NCBI GenBank assembly: GCA_040779335.1
Contig: JBFONV010000004.1
Location: forward strand, 372,001-436,000
Reading direction: 5' to 3'
Source: JBFONV01 sp040779335
Lineage (GTDB): Bacteria; Pseudomonadota; Gammaproteobacteria; Enterobacterales; Alteromonadaceae
Length of the DNA: 64,000 nt
The notes below the pieces were generated by a model that was not told where the DNA came from, made no database searches, and saw nothing but the letters and a program-made list of their open reading frames with translations. Made by a program: the position numbers and the translations under genes. Below are positions 33,983-42,939 of this stretch, piece after piece. Positions within the stretch are counted from its first letter, which is position 1; every line of letters starts with the position of its first letter.

Positions 33983-34660
33983 TTGACTAATAATGATATC
34001 TTGCGTCGTATTCGCTATACCTTTAATTTTAATGATAAAAAAATGATCGCTTTGTTTGCGCTTGCTGATTTAAGCGTTACCCGTGAACAGGTCAGTCAAT
34101 GGTTAAAAAAGGATGACGATGCTGATTTTGCTAATTGCAGTGACAGCCAATTAGCAACCTTTCTCAATGGTTTTATTAATGATAAACGCGGTAAAAAAGA
34201 GGGACCTCAACACCCACCAGAGTCGCGTTTAAATAATAACCTTATACTGAATAAGTTGAAAATTGCGCTTAATTTGAAAGCGGAAGATATTGTCGATTTA
34301 TTGAAAACAACTGATTTAGCGATCAGTAAAGCAGAGTTGAGTGCTTTTTTTAGAAAGCCTGATCACAAACATTACCGTGAGTGTAAAGATCAATTTTTGC
34401 GAAATTTTTTACAAGCCTTGCAAATAAAATATCGCACGGATATGGATAGCAATCCTGTCAATAAGAGCCAGACAAAGTCCACCAGCCAAAATCATGCTAA
34501 CCAAGCGCCAAGGGCATCGGCAAATAAAACAGCGGCAAAGACTAAAGCAAAGCCGACAACTAAAACGATATATGTAAACCCCAATGCTACTGTTGTTGAA
34601 AAACCCCAAAGTAAACGTAAAGTATTGAAATTAAAGCCAGAAGATATTTGGAAGCAGTAA
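33983..34660 (+). CDS. DUF1456 (YehS-like) protein with long basic tail
   Basis: The 225-residue protein carries two copies of the DUF1456 helical repeat: NNDILRRIRYTFNFNDKKMI with a following SDSQLATFLNGFI, and NNLILNKLKIALNLKAEDIV with QFLRNFLQAL. Residues about 150-225 form a tail rich in Lys, Thr, Ala, Ser and Gln that is absent from the ~155-residue E. coli YehS. The start is TTG 33983, as no ATG fits and GGAATG lies a few bases upstream. The function is unknown; the basic tail would allow nucleic-acid contact, which is inference. Confidence 0.82.
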   Translation: MTNNDILRRIRYTFNFNDKKMIALFALADLSVTREQVSQWLKKDDDADFANCSDSQLATFLNGFINDKRGKKEGPQHPPESRLNNNLILNKLKIALNLKAEDIVDLLKTTDLAISKAELSAFFRKPDHKHYRECKDQFLRNFLQALQIKYRTDMDSNPVNKSQTKSTSQNHANQAPRASANKTAAKTKAKPTTKTIYVNPNATVVEKPQSKRKVLKLKPEDIWKQ

Positions 34661-34674
34661 AGGACTGCTTTTAC
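34652..34674 (+). terminator. Terminator overlapping the DUF1456 stop codon
   Basis: AAGCAGT and ACTGCTT form a 7-bp stem with loop AAAGG that includes the stop codon, followed by TTTACT. Confidence 0.5.
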
Positions 34675-34758
34675 TCGCATGATATTTAGTACCGGCGATT
34701 ATTCTGTAGCCCAAGTAATCGCACATTATACAAAAATAAATAATAGTAGGGGATTGTG

Positions 34759-35199
34759 ATGTCGAACAATAAATCAATTGCAGCTATACCTTCTTGGTTT
34801 ATCTATGTTGCTTTTTTCGCACTAATTTGGAATGTTATGGGAGTGATAGCGTTTATCTCGCAAATCACGATGACGGCTGAAATGCTGGCAAAATTGCCAC
34901 AAGCAGAGCAAGACTTATATGCCAATATACCGCTTTGGGCGACGATTGCATTTGCATTTGCTGTATGGGGTGGTTTGCTCGGATGTATTGCTTTAATGTT
35001 GAAAAAATCGATTGCCTGTCAACTATTTGTTTTGTCGCTTATTGGTGTATGCGTGCAAATGTTTCATTCATTTTTCATCAGTAACTCCTTCGATGTCTTT
35101 GGGCCGGGCGGCGCCATCATGCCAGTCATGGTGATAATAATCGCCATTGCGTTGGTTCGCTTCTCGTTTAAGGCCAAAAATAGGCAATGGCTCAACTAA
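34759..35199 (+). CDS. Four-helix membrane protein of unknown function
   Basis: The 146-residue protein has four predicted membrane helices (about residues 11-32, 55-77, 82-102 and 112-134). The short loop after helix 1 contains MTAEMLAKLPQAEQDLYANI. Similar proteins are found widely in marine bacteria and are often annotated vaguely. ATG 34759 is chosen over the GTG three bases earlier because TAGGGGA is well spaced. It stands alone between the DUF1456 gene and a dehydrogenase gene. Confidence 0.72.
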   Translation: MSNNKSIAAIPSWFIYVAFFALIWNVMGVIAFISQITMTAEMLAKLPQAEQDLYANIPLWATIAFAFAVWGGLLGCIALMLKKSIACQLFVLSLIGVCVQMFHSFFISNSFDVFGPGGAIMPVMVIIIAIALVRFSFKAKNRQWLN

Positions 35200-35299
35200 A
35201 TATCAATTTTTTTACCTCCTGATTTTTGTTGTTTTCTCCCGTTAATGCTTGTCGGGGAAATTACTACTGTTTAGTTACCGCCGTTTAAGGAATTAATAC

Positions 35300-36244
35300 A
35301 TGTCGTTACCTATCCCTTTTATTAGTCAACTCAATAGTGAAGAGAAACAAGCGTGGTTAGCGAATTTAAAAGCGGCGTTACCTGAAGAAAACTTTGTGTT
35401 ATTTGAGCAGATCACCGAAGTTGATAAAAAGCATTGTCAGCTCGCTATTGTCGCTAATCCAGAACCCAAAGAATTATTAGCATTTAGCCAGTTAGTCTGG
35501 GTACAAAGTGTTTGGGCTGGCGTTGAACGTTTAGTGAGTGAAGTGGGGGAGCAACCATTTGATATTGTTCGGTTGGTCGACCCCGTGTTGAGTCAAACCA
35601 TGGCAGAAGCTGTGCTTGCTTGGACGTTATATCTGCATCGAGATATGCCTAACTATCGCTTACAACAGATGAACAGATGCTGGCAACAACGACCTTATGT
35701 TCCTGCAAGTAAACGTAAAGTGGGCATACTCGGGTTAGGTGAGTTGGGACGTGGCAGTGCGATACGACTTGCTGATAACGGCTTTGATGTCATGGGGTGG
35801 AGCAAAAGCAAAAAAGAAATGGATGATATCTCGACTTTTTGTGGGGATGAAGGCCTTACAAAAATGATCAGCCAATGCCATTTACTCGTTTGTTTGTTGC
35901 CGTTAACCGATGCCACCTTAAAAGTTATTGATGAGAAAGTGCTGTTAACGCTTCCTAAAGGAGCATCATTGATCAATTTTTCCCGTGGATCCATCATTGA
36001 TACCTCTGCTTTAGTCACTCTTTTAGACAACGGGCATATTGGCCATGCGGTACTTGATGTCTTTGAACAAGAACCGTTAGCGCCAGATAGTTTGCTGTGG
36101 GCGCATCCTAATATAACGATATTGCCGCACATCTCCGCGCCAACTAATATTGAAAGCGCCTGCCAAATTGTCGCAAACAATATTCGTCAATATCGAAAAT
36201 TTGGTAAAATTTCCACAGTGGTCGACAAAATTAAAGGCTACTAA
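35300..36244 (+). CDS. ghrA: 2-hydroxyacid dehydrogenase, GhrA-like glyoxylate/hydroxypyruvate reductase
   Basis: The 314-residue protein has the D-2-hydroxyacid dehydrogenase fold with the NAD(P)-binding loop VGILGLGELGRGSAIRLADN. Further hallmarks are LLPLTDATLKVID, the catalytic Arg segment INFSRGSIIDTSAL, and DVFEQEPLAPDSLLWAHPNI with the catalytic Glu and the later His (ILPHISAPT). Length and overall pattern fit GhrA, which reduces glyoxylate and hydroxypyruvate. Substrate choice within this family is not certain from sequence. Confidence 0.82.
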   Translation: MSLPIPFISQLNSEEKQAWLANLKAALPEENFVLFEQITEVDKKHCQLAIVANPEPKELLAFSQLVWVQSVWAGVERLVSEVGEQPFDIVRLVDPVLSQTMAEAVLAWTLYLHRDMPNYRLQQMNRCWQQRPYVPASKRKVGILGLGELGRGSAIRLADNGFDVMGWSKSKKEMDDISTFCGDEGLTKMISQCHLLVCLLPLTDATLKVIDEKVLLTLPKGASLINFSRGSIIDTSALVTLLDNGHIGHAVLDVFEQEPLAPDSLLWAHPNITILPHISAPTNIESACQIVANNIRQYRKFGKISTVVDKIKGY

Positions 36245-36260
36245 AGCCTATAAGTAGCAA

Positions 36261-36280
36261 GCAACTTTTAAATAAGTTGC
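36261..36280 (+). terminator. Weak terminator-like hairpin after ghrA
   Basis: GCAACTT and AAGTTGC form a perfect 7-bp stem with a 6-base loop, 17 bases after the ghrA stop. The tail (ATTTAAC) is only partly T-rich. Confidence 0.4.
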
Positions 36281-36383
36281 ATTTAACTCAGTTAGTGATG
36301 AAACTGCTATAGTAATAACAAGTGGATTAATAACTTTAGCAGGGATAGACATAACTATTTAGTAAACAGGAGCGAATATCGCT

Positions 36384-37109
36384 GTGAAATATCTTTGCTC
36401 TCTGGTGATGGTTTTTTTTGTTGCAATGGCATCTGCAGAGCAGAGTATTGCTGACAATAGTTACGAATTTTCTTCCATAGAACACCTCGTCGAACAAGAA
36501 GTTGGACGGTTAGTATTAACACAAATTTATAAGAATATCGGCATAGATATTAATATAACTCCGTTACCGGCAAATCGTGCTCAATATAACGCAATTCATG
36601 GTCATAGTGCTGGCGAAATTATGCGTATTTGGAGTTATGGCATAGAAAATCCTACAACTATTCGCGTGCCAACCCCTTATTACTACCTGGAGACTATGCC
36701 TTTTGTTATAAAAGGCAAAAATGTCTCGATTAATGTACCAGCAGATCTTCAACGCTACAAATTGGCAAAGGTACGAGGTGTGAAACATACCGACAATATT
36801 ACGCAAGGATTGCCTAAAGTATATGTAACTAATAGCACAGAGAAAATGTTTAAGTTATTGAAGAGCGGCCGAGTTGATGTGGTTTTAACGAATACCCTTG
36901 ATGGAAATTTAGTGCTTAAAAAGCTTGGCTACACCAATATTATTGCTATGGATAAGCCCTTGGCCGTTTTACCGCTTTATCATTATATATTTCACAAACA
37001 TAAAGCCTTAGTGCCGTTAGTCGATAAAGAAATCATACGACTTAAAAGTAATGGTGAATTAGAGGCATTAATTATTCAGGCTGAACGAGAAGTGGGCCTA
37101 CGGCATTAG
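36384..37109 (+). CDS. Periplasmic solute-binding protein (family 3-like), orphan
   Basis: The 241-residue protein begins at GTG 36384, with AGGAG about 9 bases upstream, and has a signal peptide ending MASA-EQ. It shows the two-lobed binding-protein pattern of bacterial family 3 (QIYKNIGIDINITPLPANRA, then YKLAKVRGVKHTDN, then LLKSGRVDVVLTN). It would bind a small molecule such as an amino acid in the periplasm. No ABC permease or ATPase gene adjoins it, and the downstream neighbour is a receiver-TPR gene on the opposite strand, so a sensory role is possible. Ligand unknown. Confidence 0.78.
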   Translation: MKYLCSLVMVFFVAMASAEQSIADNSYEFSSIEHLVEQEVGRLVLTQIYKNIGIDINITPLPANRAQYNAIHGHSAGEIMRIWSYGIENPTTIRVPTPYYYLETMPFVIKGKNVSINVPADLQRYKLAKVRGVKHTDNITQGLPKVYVTNSTEKMFKLLKSGRVDVVLTNTLDGNLVLKKLGYTNIIAMDKPLAVLPLYHYIFHKHKALVPLVDKEIIRLKSNGELEALIIQAEREVGLRH

Positions 37110-37142
37110 TTATTTAATAAATACCTAACGCCAAGCGGCCTA

Positions 37143-38792
37143 TTAGCTAGTAGCTTTTTCGCGGGTCCATTTCACTTTTAAACCGTCAAAAACATCTTGT
37201 TTTTTCTCATCTAAATTCAATTTTGTTAAAACATCGATAATGTTGTTGGCCAACTCGTGGTGGCTTTCATCAATATCATCTTGCTCTTTCATCACAATCA
37301 ATATTTTAAATAGACTAAACAATAATTTTACGTTCTTTGGTGCGAGTTTTAATGCTTGGGCAACAGAATCCAATGCAGGCTGAAGTTTATTTTTTTGAAA
37401 AAACTCGACCGCCATACTGTTAAGTTGCTTCGGGGTGAAATGAATTTCTGAGCGTTCATCGGTTTCTTGTTCAACATACTTACCGACCACTTCACTGGCA
37501 AGCGAATCACCCGATATTTGTTTTTTGATCACCGCTAACAAGGCTATTGCTTCTTCTCTCATACCTAGCTCATGGAGTACTTTTACTTTGTCTAGGTTAT
37601 CTTCAATTAAGTGCGATGGCTGCAAAGACATATGATTTTCAACCAGTTTTTCTGCCTTATCACTTTCTTCTCTGGCGTTGTGTATTCGGGCCTTAATAAC
37701 AATAAGCTGCTGTTTAAATTCACTGGCATCATCGTATTCTGTTTCTAGTTCGTGAATATACCTTTCTGATTGTTCGAGTATTTTATTAGAGCTATCGTCG
37801 GTGATTGTACATGCTAAATCAATGCCCGCACGTATAACATTAAGTAGTAACACCGGCGAATCATGAATAGAGTTTTTGGCATATTTTGCGATACTTCGGG
37901 TGGCAACGTACTGGCCCATATGATCGTGGTTTAAACGTGCTAAATCCCATGATTTTTTGTTTCTTTCTATGTTTCGTGGCGACAATGCAGTTGCTTTTTG
38001 GATTTCATCGTAAGCCAGATCGTAATGTTCTTGCTCTAGATAGTATTGAGCAAGCATATCGTGGGTGGCAAATCTCGTACTTGGTTTGTTGGCCAATTGT
38101 TCAATAAGGGCGTGAATCTCTTCTATTCTTCCTTGTTTTAATAGCGATCTGACATACCCAACATGGACCCAAGCGTAGTCATATTTTTCCATCAAACTTT
38201 TATAAAAAGATTCGGCTTCTTTATATTCGACTAAATTGATCAGTGCATCACCTTTCATTCTTAAAATATTAGCGTGGTATTTACTGAGTTTTTTATCGAG
38301 TAAGTGCCGGTCGGCGTAATAAATAACCTTAGAAAATTCTTTACTATCAATCGCATGATATATATTAAAAAGCTGTTTCTTTATTTCTAAGGTATAAAGT
38401 AAACGCTTTTGTACCATTTTGGGGATCAGAGGTTTGACCCAGAAATCGTCAGGTTGTAATTCAACAATGGAGTTAACTAATGACTCGTCGGTTTCAGTAC
38501 TTAAAAAAATTAAAATGGTGGTTTTTTTTACATAACCTTTAAATTTAAGCTCTTCCAATAAATGAAAGCCGTCTTTGTCACTTTTGATATTAAATGCACA
38601 AATGATGATATTGAAATGCATTTCACCACATAACCGCAATCCGTAATATGCATTTTCAGCACAACGCACATTTTGAAAGCCCAGTGAATAAAAGGTACTT
38701 TTCAGAAAATCGTGAACCAGGCGATTATCGTCAATAACGAGCACGTTTAATTGAGAAAAATCATTTAAATCCCTTTGACAAGTCAGCTTCAT
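37143..38792 (-). CDS. Receiver-TPR protein lacking the phosphoacceptor Asp
   Basis: From ATG 38792 the protein has 549 residues. The N-terminal receiver domain (about residues 13-130) keeps Asp21, Asp22, Ser98 and Lys120 (DDFWVKPL). At the phosphorylation site, however, the sequence is IICAFNIKSDKDG, with Ala66 where relatives have Asp (CDFN). The rest consists of tetratricopeptide-like helical repeats (for example LAQYYLEQEHYDLAYDEIQKA). No DNA-binding or enzyme output domain is seen, so it probably acts by protein contact. The frame is open 19 codons upstream, but MKLTCQRDLN is the better start. Confidence 0.82.
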   Translation of the reverse strand: MKLTCQRDLNDFSQLNVLVIDDNRLVHDFLKSTFYSLGFQNVRCAENAYYGLRLCGEMHFNIIICAFNIKSDKDGFHLLEELKFKGYVKKTTILIFLSTETDESLVNSIVELQPDDFWVKPLIPKMVQKRLLYTLEIKKQLFNIYHAIDSKEFSKVIYYADRHLLDKKLSKYHANILRMKGDALINLVEYKEAESFYKSLMEKYDYAWVHVGYVRSLLKQGRIEEIHALIEQLANKPSTRFATHDMLAQYYLEQEHYDLAYDEIQKATALSPRNIERNKKSWDLARLNHDHMGQYVATRSIAKYAKNSIHDSPVLLLNVIRAGIDLACTITDDSSNKILEQSERYIHELETEYDDASEFKQQLIVIKARIHNAREESDKAEKLVENHMSLQPSHLIEDNLDKVKVLHELGMREEAIALLAVIKKQISGDSLASEVVGKYVEQETDERSEIHFTPKQLNSMAVEFFQKNKLQPALDSVAQALKLAPKNVKLLFSLFKILIVMKEQDDIDESHHELANNIIDVLTKLNLDEKKQDVFDGLKVKWTREKATS

Positions 38793-38828
38793 TAAATTGC
38801 AACCAATAAGAGTTTGAAGTGAATTAAT

Positions 38829-38847
38829 ATATATTATTATCGTTATC
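38829..38847 (-). promoter_or_regulatory. Possible Fur-type box upstream of the receiver-TPR gene
   Basis: On the minus strand the sequence is GATAACGATAATAATATAT, which resembles the Fur hexamer array GATAAT-GATAAT-CATTATC in its first two units. It lies 37 bases before the start codon. The stretch is very AT-rich, so a chance match is likely. Confidence 0.25.
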
Positions 38848-39022
38848 AATTAAATGCCAAAGGAAACGCGCGGCTTTTGAAAAAAAGGTACTCAAACTAC
38901 AAAATTAAACAGTTAAAGCTCATTACTGTTGTTGGTAGGGGGTGTCAAGGTGCTACGAATGACCAAAGCTCAGTAGAAAATTTTTTTAGAGCTAAGGTCA
39001 TTATAGTCATAGGATATCTTGT

Positions 39023-40462
39023 TTACATTTGCTCTAAACGCACACCACGAGTTTCTTTGATGTATTTAACGACAAAGAATATGCTGATACAGGCTGAGGC
39101 AGCATATAAACCATAAGCACCTGCCAAACCGACACTCCCGAGCAATATCGGGAAAGTCATGGTGATGGCAAAATTGGCAATCCACTGAGCACTCGCCGCG
39201 ACAGCAAGCGCGGCACCACGAATACGGTTATTAAACATTTCCCCTAATAACACCCAAACCACCGGTCCCCAGCTCATACCAAAGAAGACTACAAATAAAT
39301 TTGCCATAATTAACGCGGTAATTCCCATATTATCGGTTAAGGCCAGCTTGCCTAGCTCATCAAACCCCGCGTTACCAAAGATAAATGTTAAAGCACCTAG
39401 GCTGATGAACATGCCGATACTACCGGTTAGTAATAGTGGCTTTCTACCGAGTTTATCGATTAATGAAATAGCGATAAAGGTGGATATAATATTCGTGGTG
39501 CCAGCAAGTACATTAATGGATAACGATTGCGATTCGTCAAATCCTGCTGCTTGCCATAGTTCTGAACCGTAGTAAAAAACCACATTAATGCCAACAAATT
39601 GTTGAAAAACAGATAAGGCCACACCAACCCAAATAATTGGATGAATTTTCTTCTGTCCCTCAATAAATAAATCACGAATACTGGGTTTTTTATCGCCATG
39701 AAGTGATTTTTTTACTTCTTCAATTTGTTGATTTTCAGCGCCGGTTGCTATTCGCTTAAATATACTTCTAGCTTGCTCTATTTCTCCTTGAGCAACTAAA
39801 TAGCGCGGAGATTCAGGAATAAATAACACACCAACAAAAAATAAAATAGCGGGTGCTAATTCAACCCAAAACATCCAGCGCCATGCGGCAAAGTCCAATA
39901 AAAAAACGGCTTCGGCACTACCCGCACCAGTTGCTATAATGTAGTTACTTAAAAATGCGGCAAACAAACCTAAAACAATTGCTAATTGTTGCAGCGTTGC
40001 TAGGCGCCCACGTAGTGAAGCTGGAGCAACTTCTGCAATGTATGCTGGTGCAAGCACAGAGGCCGCGCCAATGCCTAAACCACCAATCAAGCGATAGAAA
40101 ATAAATTCACCAGATGAGTCGGCGATACCTGAGCCAAAGGCACTGATAGCAAAAATCGTCGCAGTGACAATCATTATTGGTTTACGGCCATAACGATCGG
40201 CAATAGGGCCGGCTATTAACGCCCCAAGTGCACAGCCCAATAGTACCGACGCAACATTAAAACCAGTAATAACATTATTGGACTGAAATGCTTTGCCAAG
40301 TGCCGTCACTGTGCCATTAATAACACCAGAATCGAAACCGAAGAGAAAGCCACCAATGGCAGCGACAGATGAAATAAAGAGTACGTAAAGCACTGAGCTT
40401 TGAATTTCTTCAGTGTGTTGTAGTGTTTTTATGCCATCAGATGAAGACGTATGATCTTTCAT
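39023..40462 (-). CDS. Sugar porter of the major facilitator superfamily
   Basis: The 479-residue protein has 12 membrane helices and all sugar-porter signatures: GGFLFGFDSGVINGTV in helix 1, DRYGRKP after helix 2, RLIGGLGIGAASVLAPAYIAE, PESPRYLVAQGE before the central loop, and QQFVGINVVFYYGSELW in helix 7. It should be a proton- or sodium-coupled importer of a hexose or pentose in the XylE/GalP family. The sugar is not readable. It is monocistronic, followed by a 250-base gap with no gene on the upstream side. Confidence 0.9.
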   Translation of the reverse strand: MKDHTSSSDGIKTLQHTEEIQSSVLYVLFISSVAAIGGFLFGFDSGVINGTVTALGKAFQSNNVITGFNVASVLLGCALGALIAGPIADRYGRKPIMIVTATIFAISAFGSGIADSSGEFIFYRLIGGLGIGAASVLAPAYIAEVAPASLRGRLATLQQLAIVLGLFAAFLSNYIIATGAGSAEAVFLLDFAAWRWMFWVELAPAILFFVGVLFIPESPRYLVAQGEIEQARSIFKRIATGAENQQIEEVKKSLHGDKKPSIRDLFIEGQKKIHPIIWVGVALSVFQQFVGINVVFYYGSELWQAAGFDESQSLSINVLAGTTNIISTFIAISLIDKLGRKPLLLTGSIGMFISLGALTFIFGNAGFDELGKLALTDNMGITALIMANLFVVFFGMSWGPVVWVLLGEMFNNRIRGAALAVAASAQWIANFAITMTFPILLGSVGLAGAYGLYAASACISIFFVVKYIKETRGVRLEQM

Positions 40463-40661
40463 TAATGTTTATCCTTATTATTATTTTGCGCGAGGGTTTA
40501 ATGTTTAACGCACAGTGGCACAATTGTCTACTTCAGTTGTTCCGATCGTTGTATTACACCCATAAAAAACATCACCTATAGCAATAGAGCCTCAAAATAT
40601 GTTCAATGAGAGTTTATCTACCAAGTTTTGTAGTCTTGAGTCTATGTACTAATGAGATTTA

Positions 40662-40688
40662 TTAGGTGTTCAGTCATTGAACACCTAA
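40662..40688. terminator. Perfect 11-bp hairpin downstream of the sodium symporter gene
   Basis: TTAGGTGTTCA and TGAACACCTAA pair perfectly around a 5-base loop, 20 bases past the stop of the minus-strand symporter gene. The tail is not T-rich (TAAATCTC), so it may act as an RNA-stabilising hairpin or an operator instead. Confidence 0.5.
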
Positions 40689-40707
40689 GCTATATTATCC
40701 ATTTTTT

Positions 40708-42045
40708 TTACGACAACACGGCGACGTTTATAAAGACAACGGTTAATAAAATGGGGCAGACAAATCGTAAATAATTACCCCAAAGTGATAATTTTATGTC
40801 ATTTGCTAGTGCTGCTTTATCAGTGAGTTTATTGCCTCTGTTCCAGATCCAACCGACAACTAAAAAGTAAAATAAGCAGCTCAGTGGTTGCATTATGGTT
40901 GTCAGTACTTGTATCACTAGACCAAATAATACATCAAAGAAAGCGACTAATGTCATGCTAGCCACAAGAACCACCGCTGAAACTAACCAAGTCGCTTTTG
41001 AGCGAGTCATGGCTTTATCTTCAACTAAATAGGCCACAGGGACTTCGGTTGAGGAAATGGTCGATGTTAAGGCGGCAATGGATAATAGTGTAAAGAAGCC
41101 TGTTGCTACTACTAAGCCAATGGTGCCCATCGACTGAAATAGGTTTGGTAAGATGTTAAAAATTAACTGGCCTTCACCGATTAAATTATTGTCACTAAAC
41201 ACTTCTTGTCCGGCATGTTGTGCAACGAATAGCGCGGGAATAATGAGTAACCCAGCCATAAAAGCAATACAAGTATCTAACGCGGTAATTGACAGGACTA
41301 ACTTGCCAATGTCTTTACCTTTTTCCATGTATGAGCCATAAACCATCATCCCGCCAACGCCAATTGATAATGAGAAAAACGCTTGTCCCATGGCCGATAT
41401 GATTAATGATGGATTGGTTACTTGACTAAAATCAGGCACTAAATAAACGGCTAACCCTTGTTGAGCACCTTCTTGCTGAAGAATATAGACGATCAGTCCG
41501 ATCAACATAATAAGTAATAGCGGCATTAAACGAGCCGACCATTTTTCTATACCCGAGTGTACACCTTGATGGATAATTGCTGCACCGAGCAGAATAAATA
41601 TTGGCGTAAAAACAATATTGCGCGTAATACTGTCGCTGGCGAGCCAAGTCGACGCTTCATGCATACCAAGCAGCTCAGATAACGCAGATAGCGCGTGTGC
41701 CAGCATCCAGCCAGCAACTATGGTATAAAAGCTTAGCATCATGATGGCGCCACACAGGCCAATTTTACCGACTAACCTACCAACTTTGGGCATCCTGTTG
41801 GCACAGGCCTCACCTAAGGCACTAACCGGGTTTTTTTGTGCTTGATTGCCAATGTAAATTTCGGCATAAAGTGCGGGTAGGGCAAGTAAAAGTGTGACGA
41901 TAAGGTAAACAAATAGAAATGCGCCCCCACCATTATTGGCGGCATTGGTTGGAAAGCCCCAGATATTACCTAAACCAATGGCTGAGCCTGCCGCCGCTAA
42001 AACAAAACCGATACGGGAATGAAAAGAATCTCTTACTGTTGTCAT
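40708..42045 (-). CDS. Sodium-dependent transporter, NSS (SNF) family
   Basis: The 445-residue protein has about 11-12 membrane helices. The sodium- and substrate-site motif FVLAAAGSAIGLGNIWGFPT in helix 1, NNGGGAFLFVYL in helix 2, and AFFSLSIGVGGMMVYGSYM in helix 6 identify the neurotransmitter:sodium symporter family. Members import amino acids or tryptamine-like compounds with sodium, as fits a marine bacterium. Substrate unknown. It stands alone on the minus strand. Confidence 0.93.
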   Translation of the reverse strand: MTTVRDSFHSRIGFVLAAAGSAIGLGNIWGFPTNAANNGGGAFLFVYLIVTLLLALPALYAEIYIGNQAQKNPVSALGEACANRMPKVGRLVGKIGLCGAIMMLSFYTIVAGWMLAHALSALSELLGMHEASTWLASDSITRNIVFTPIFILLGAAIIHQGVHSGIEKWSARLMPLLLIMLIGLIVYILQQEGAQQGLAVYLVPDFSQVTNPSLIISAMGQAFFSLSIGVGGMMVYGSYMEKGKDIGKLVLSITALDTCIAFMAGLLIIPALFVAQHAGQEVFSDNNLIGEGQLIFNILPNLFQSMGTIGLVVATGFFTLLSIAALTSTISSTEVPVAYLVEDKAMTRSKATWLVSAVVLVASMTLVAFFDVLFGLVIQVLTTIMQPLSCLFYFLVVGWIWNRGNKLTDKAALANDIKLSLWGNYLRFVCPILLTVVFINVAVLS

Positions 42046-42256
42046 AAAGTTAATAATTATTGTTCTTATTTGAGCTAGAGCTTACCTAGTTAGGCTCATT
42101 TTAGAAAGTATTTTTAGTGATTCTGTGCTCAACAATTGCGCCAAAGTGTGATCATTTATCAGTAACTTATGAAAAAAAGCTGAAAACGCACTAACAGAGA
42201 TTGGCAGGACGTTGTTAAGTGATTATGATCGGCGCATTATCAAGAAAAGTATGAGC

Positions 42257-42910
42257 ATGAACCTGATGTTGCAGTATAAAATTATTCCGGTGACACCTTT
42301 TCAACAAAATTGCACCTTGTTTTGGTGCGATGAAACTATGGAAGGTGCGGTTATTGATCCTGGCGGTGATGTCGAAAAGATCATTGCGACAATTGAGCAT
42401 GAGCAGGTTAAATTGGTGAAAGTGCTATTAACCCATGCACATATCGATCATGCTGGTGCAACCCACGTGCTAGCAACACATTTTAATATTCCTATTGAAG
42501 GACCACACCAAGCTGACCAATTTTGGATTGATTTGATCCCAATGCAAAAACAACAGTTTGGCTTTAAGGAAGCAGACAGTTTTAGCCCGGATCGTTGGCT
42601 TGAGCAAGGCGACACCGTTCACTTTGGTAATATCGAACTGGAAGTTTACTTTTGCCCAGGGCATACACCAGGCCATGTGGTATTTTTTCATCGCGCGTCG
42701 AAATTAGCGCAAGTAGGGGATGTATTATTTAAAGGCTCTATTGGAAGAACTGATTTTCCTCGAGGCGACCATGCAATGCTGATTAAATCAATTCGCAATA
42801 ATTTGTTTTTACTCGGTAACGATGTTCGTTTTATTCCAGGTCACGGCCCGATGAGTACGTTTGGTGAAGAGCGACGCAGCAATCCTTTTGTCGGTGATAA
42901 TGTACGATAA
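42257..42910 (+). CDS. Metallo-beta-lactamase-fold hydrolase (YcbL-like, glyoxalase II family)
   Basis: From ATG 42257 (MNLMLQYKIIPVTPFQQNC) the protein has 217 residues. It has the zinc-binding motif THAHIDHAG, a second His in CPGHTPGHVVF, and Asp and His in GDVLFKGSIGRTDFPRGD and FIPGHGPMSTFG. It resembles E. coli YcbL, a single-domain glyoxalase II-type thioesterase. ATGs at 42251 and 42266 are also possible starts; the TTG-led extension to 42212 is not needed. The ion-channel gene follows closely on the same strand. Confidence 0.88.
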   Translation: MNLMLQYKIIPVTPFQQNCTLFWCDETMEGAVIDPGGDVEKIIATIEHEQVKLVKVLLTHAHIDHAGATHVLATHFNIPIEGPHQADQFWIDLIPMQKQQFGFKEADSFSPDRWLEQGDTVHFGNIELEVYFCPGHTPGHVVFFHRASKLAQVGDVLFKGSIGRTDFPRGDHAMLIKSIRNNLFLLGNDVRFIPGHGPMSTFGEERRSNPFVGDNVR

Positions 42911-42939
42911 TTCGTACTCAATATTTGGAGAATACATTC

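Noticed and set aside
34409..34680. Two minus-strand frames over the tail of the DUF1456 gene
   Set aside because: They are shadows of the low-complexity basic tail and lack start signals.
38877..39116. 79-codon plus-strand frame between the TPR and sugar porter genes
   Set aside because: Its second half runs antisense through the well-supported sugar porter, and the product shows no domain or signal.
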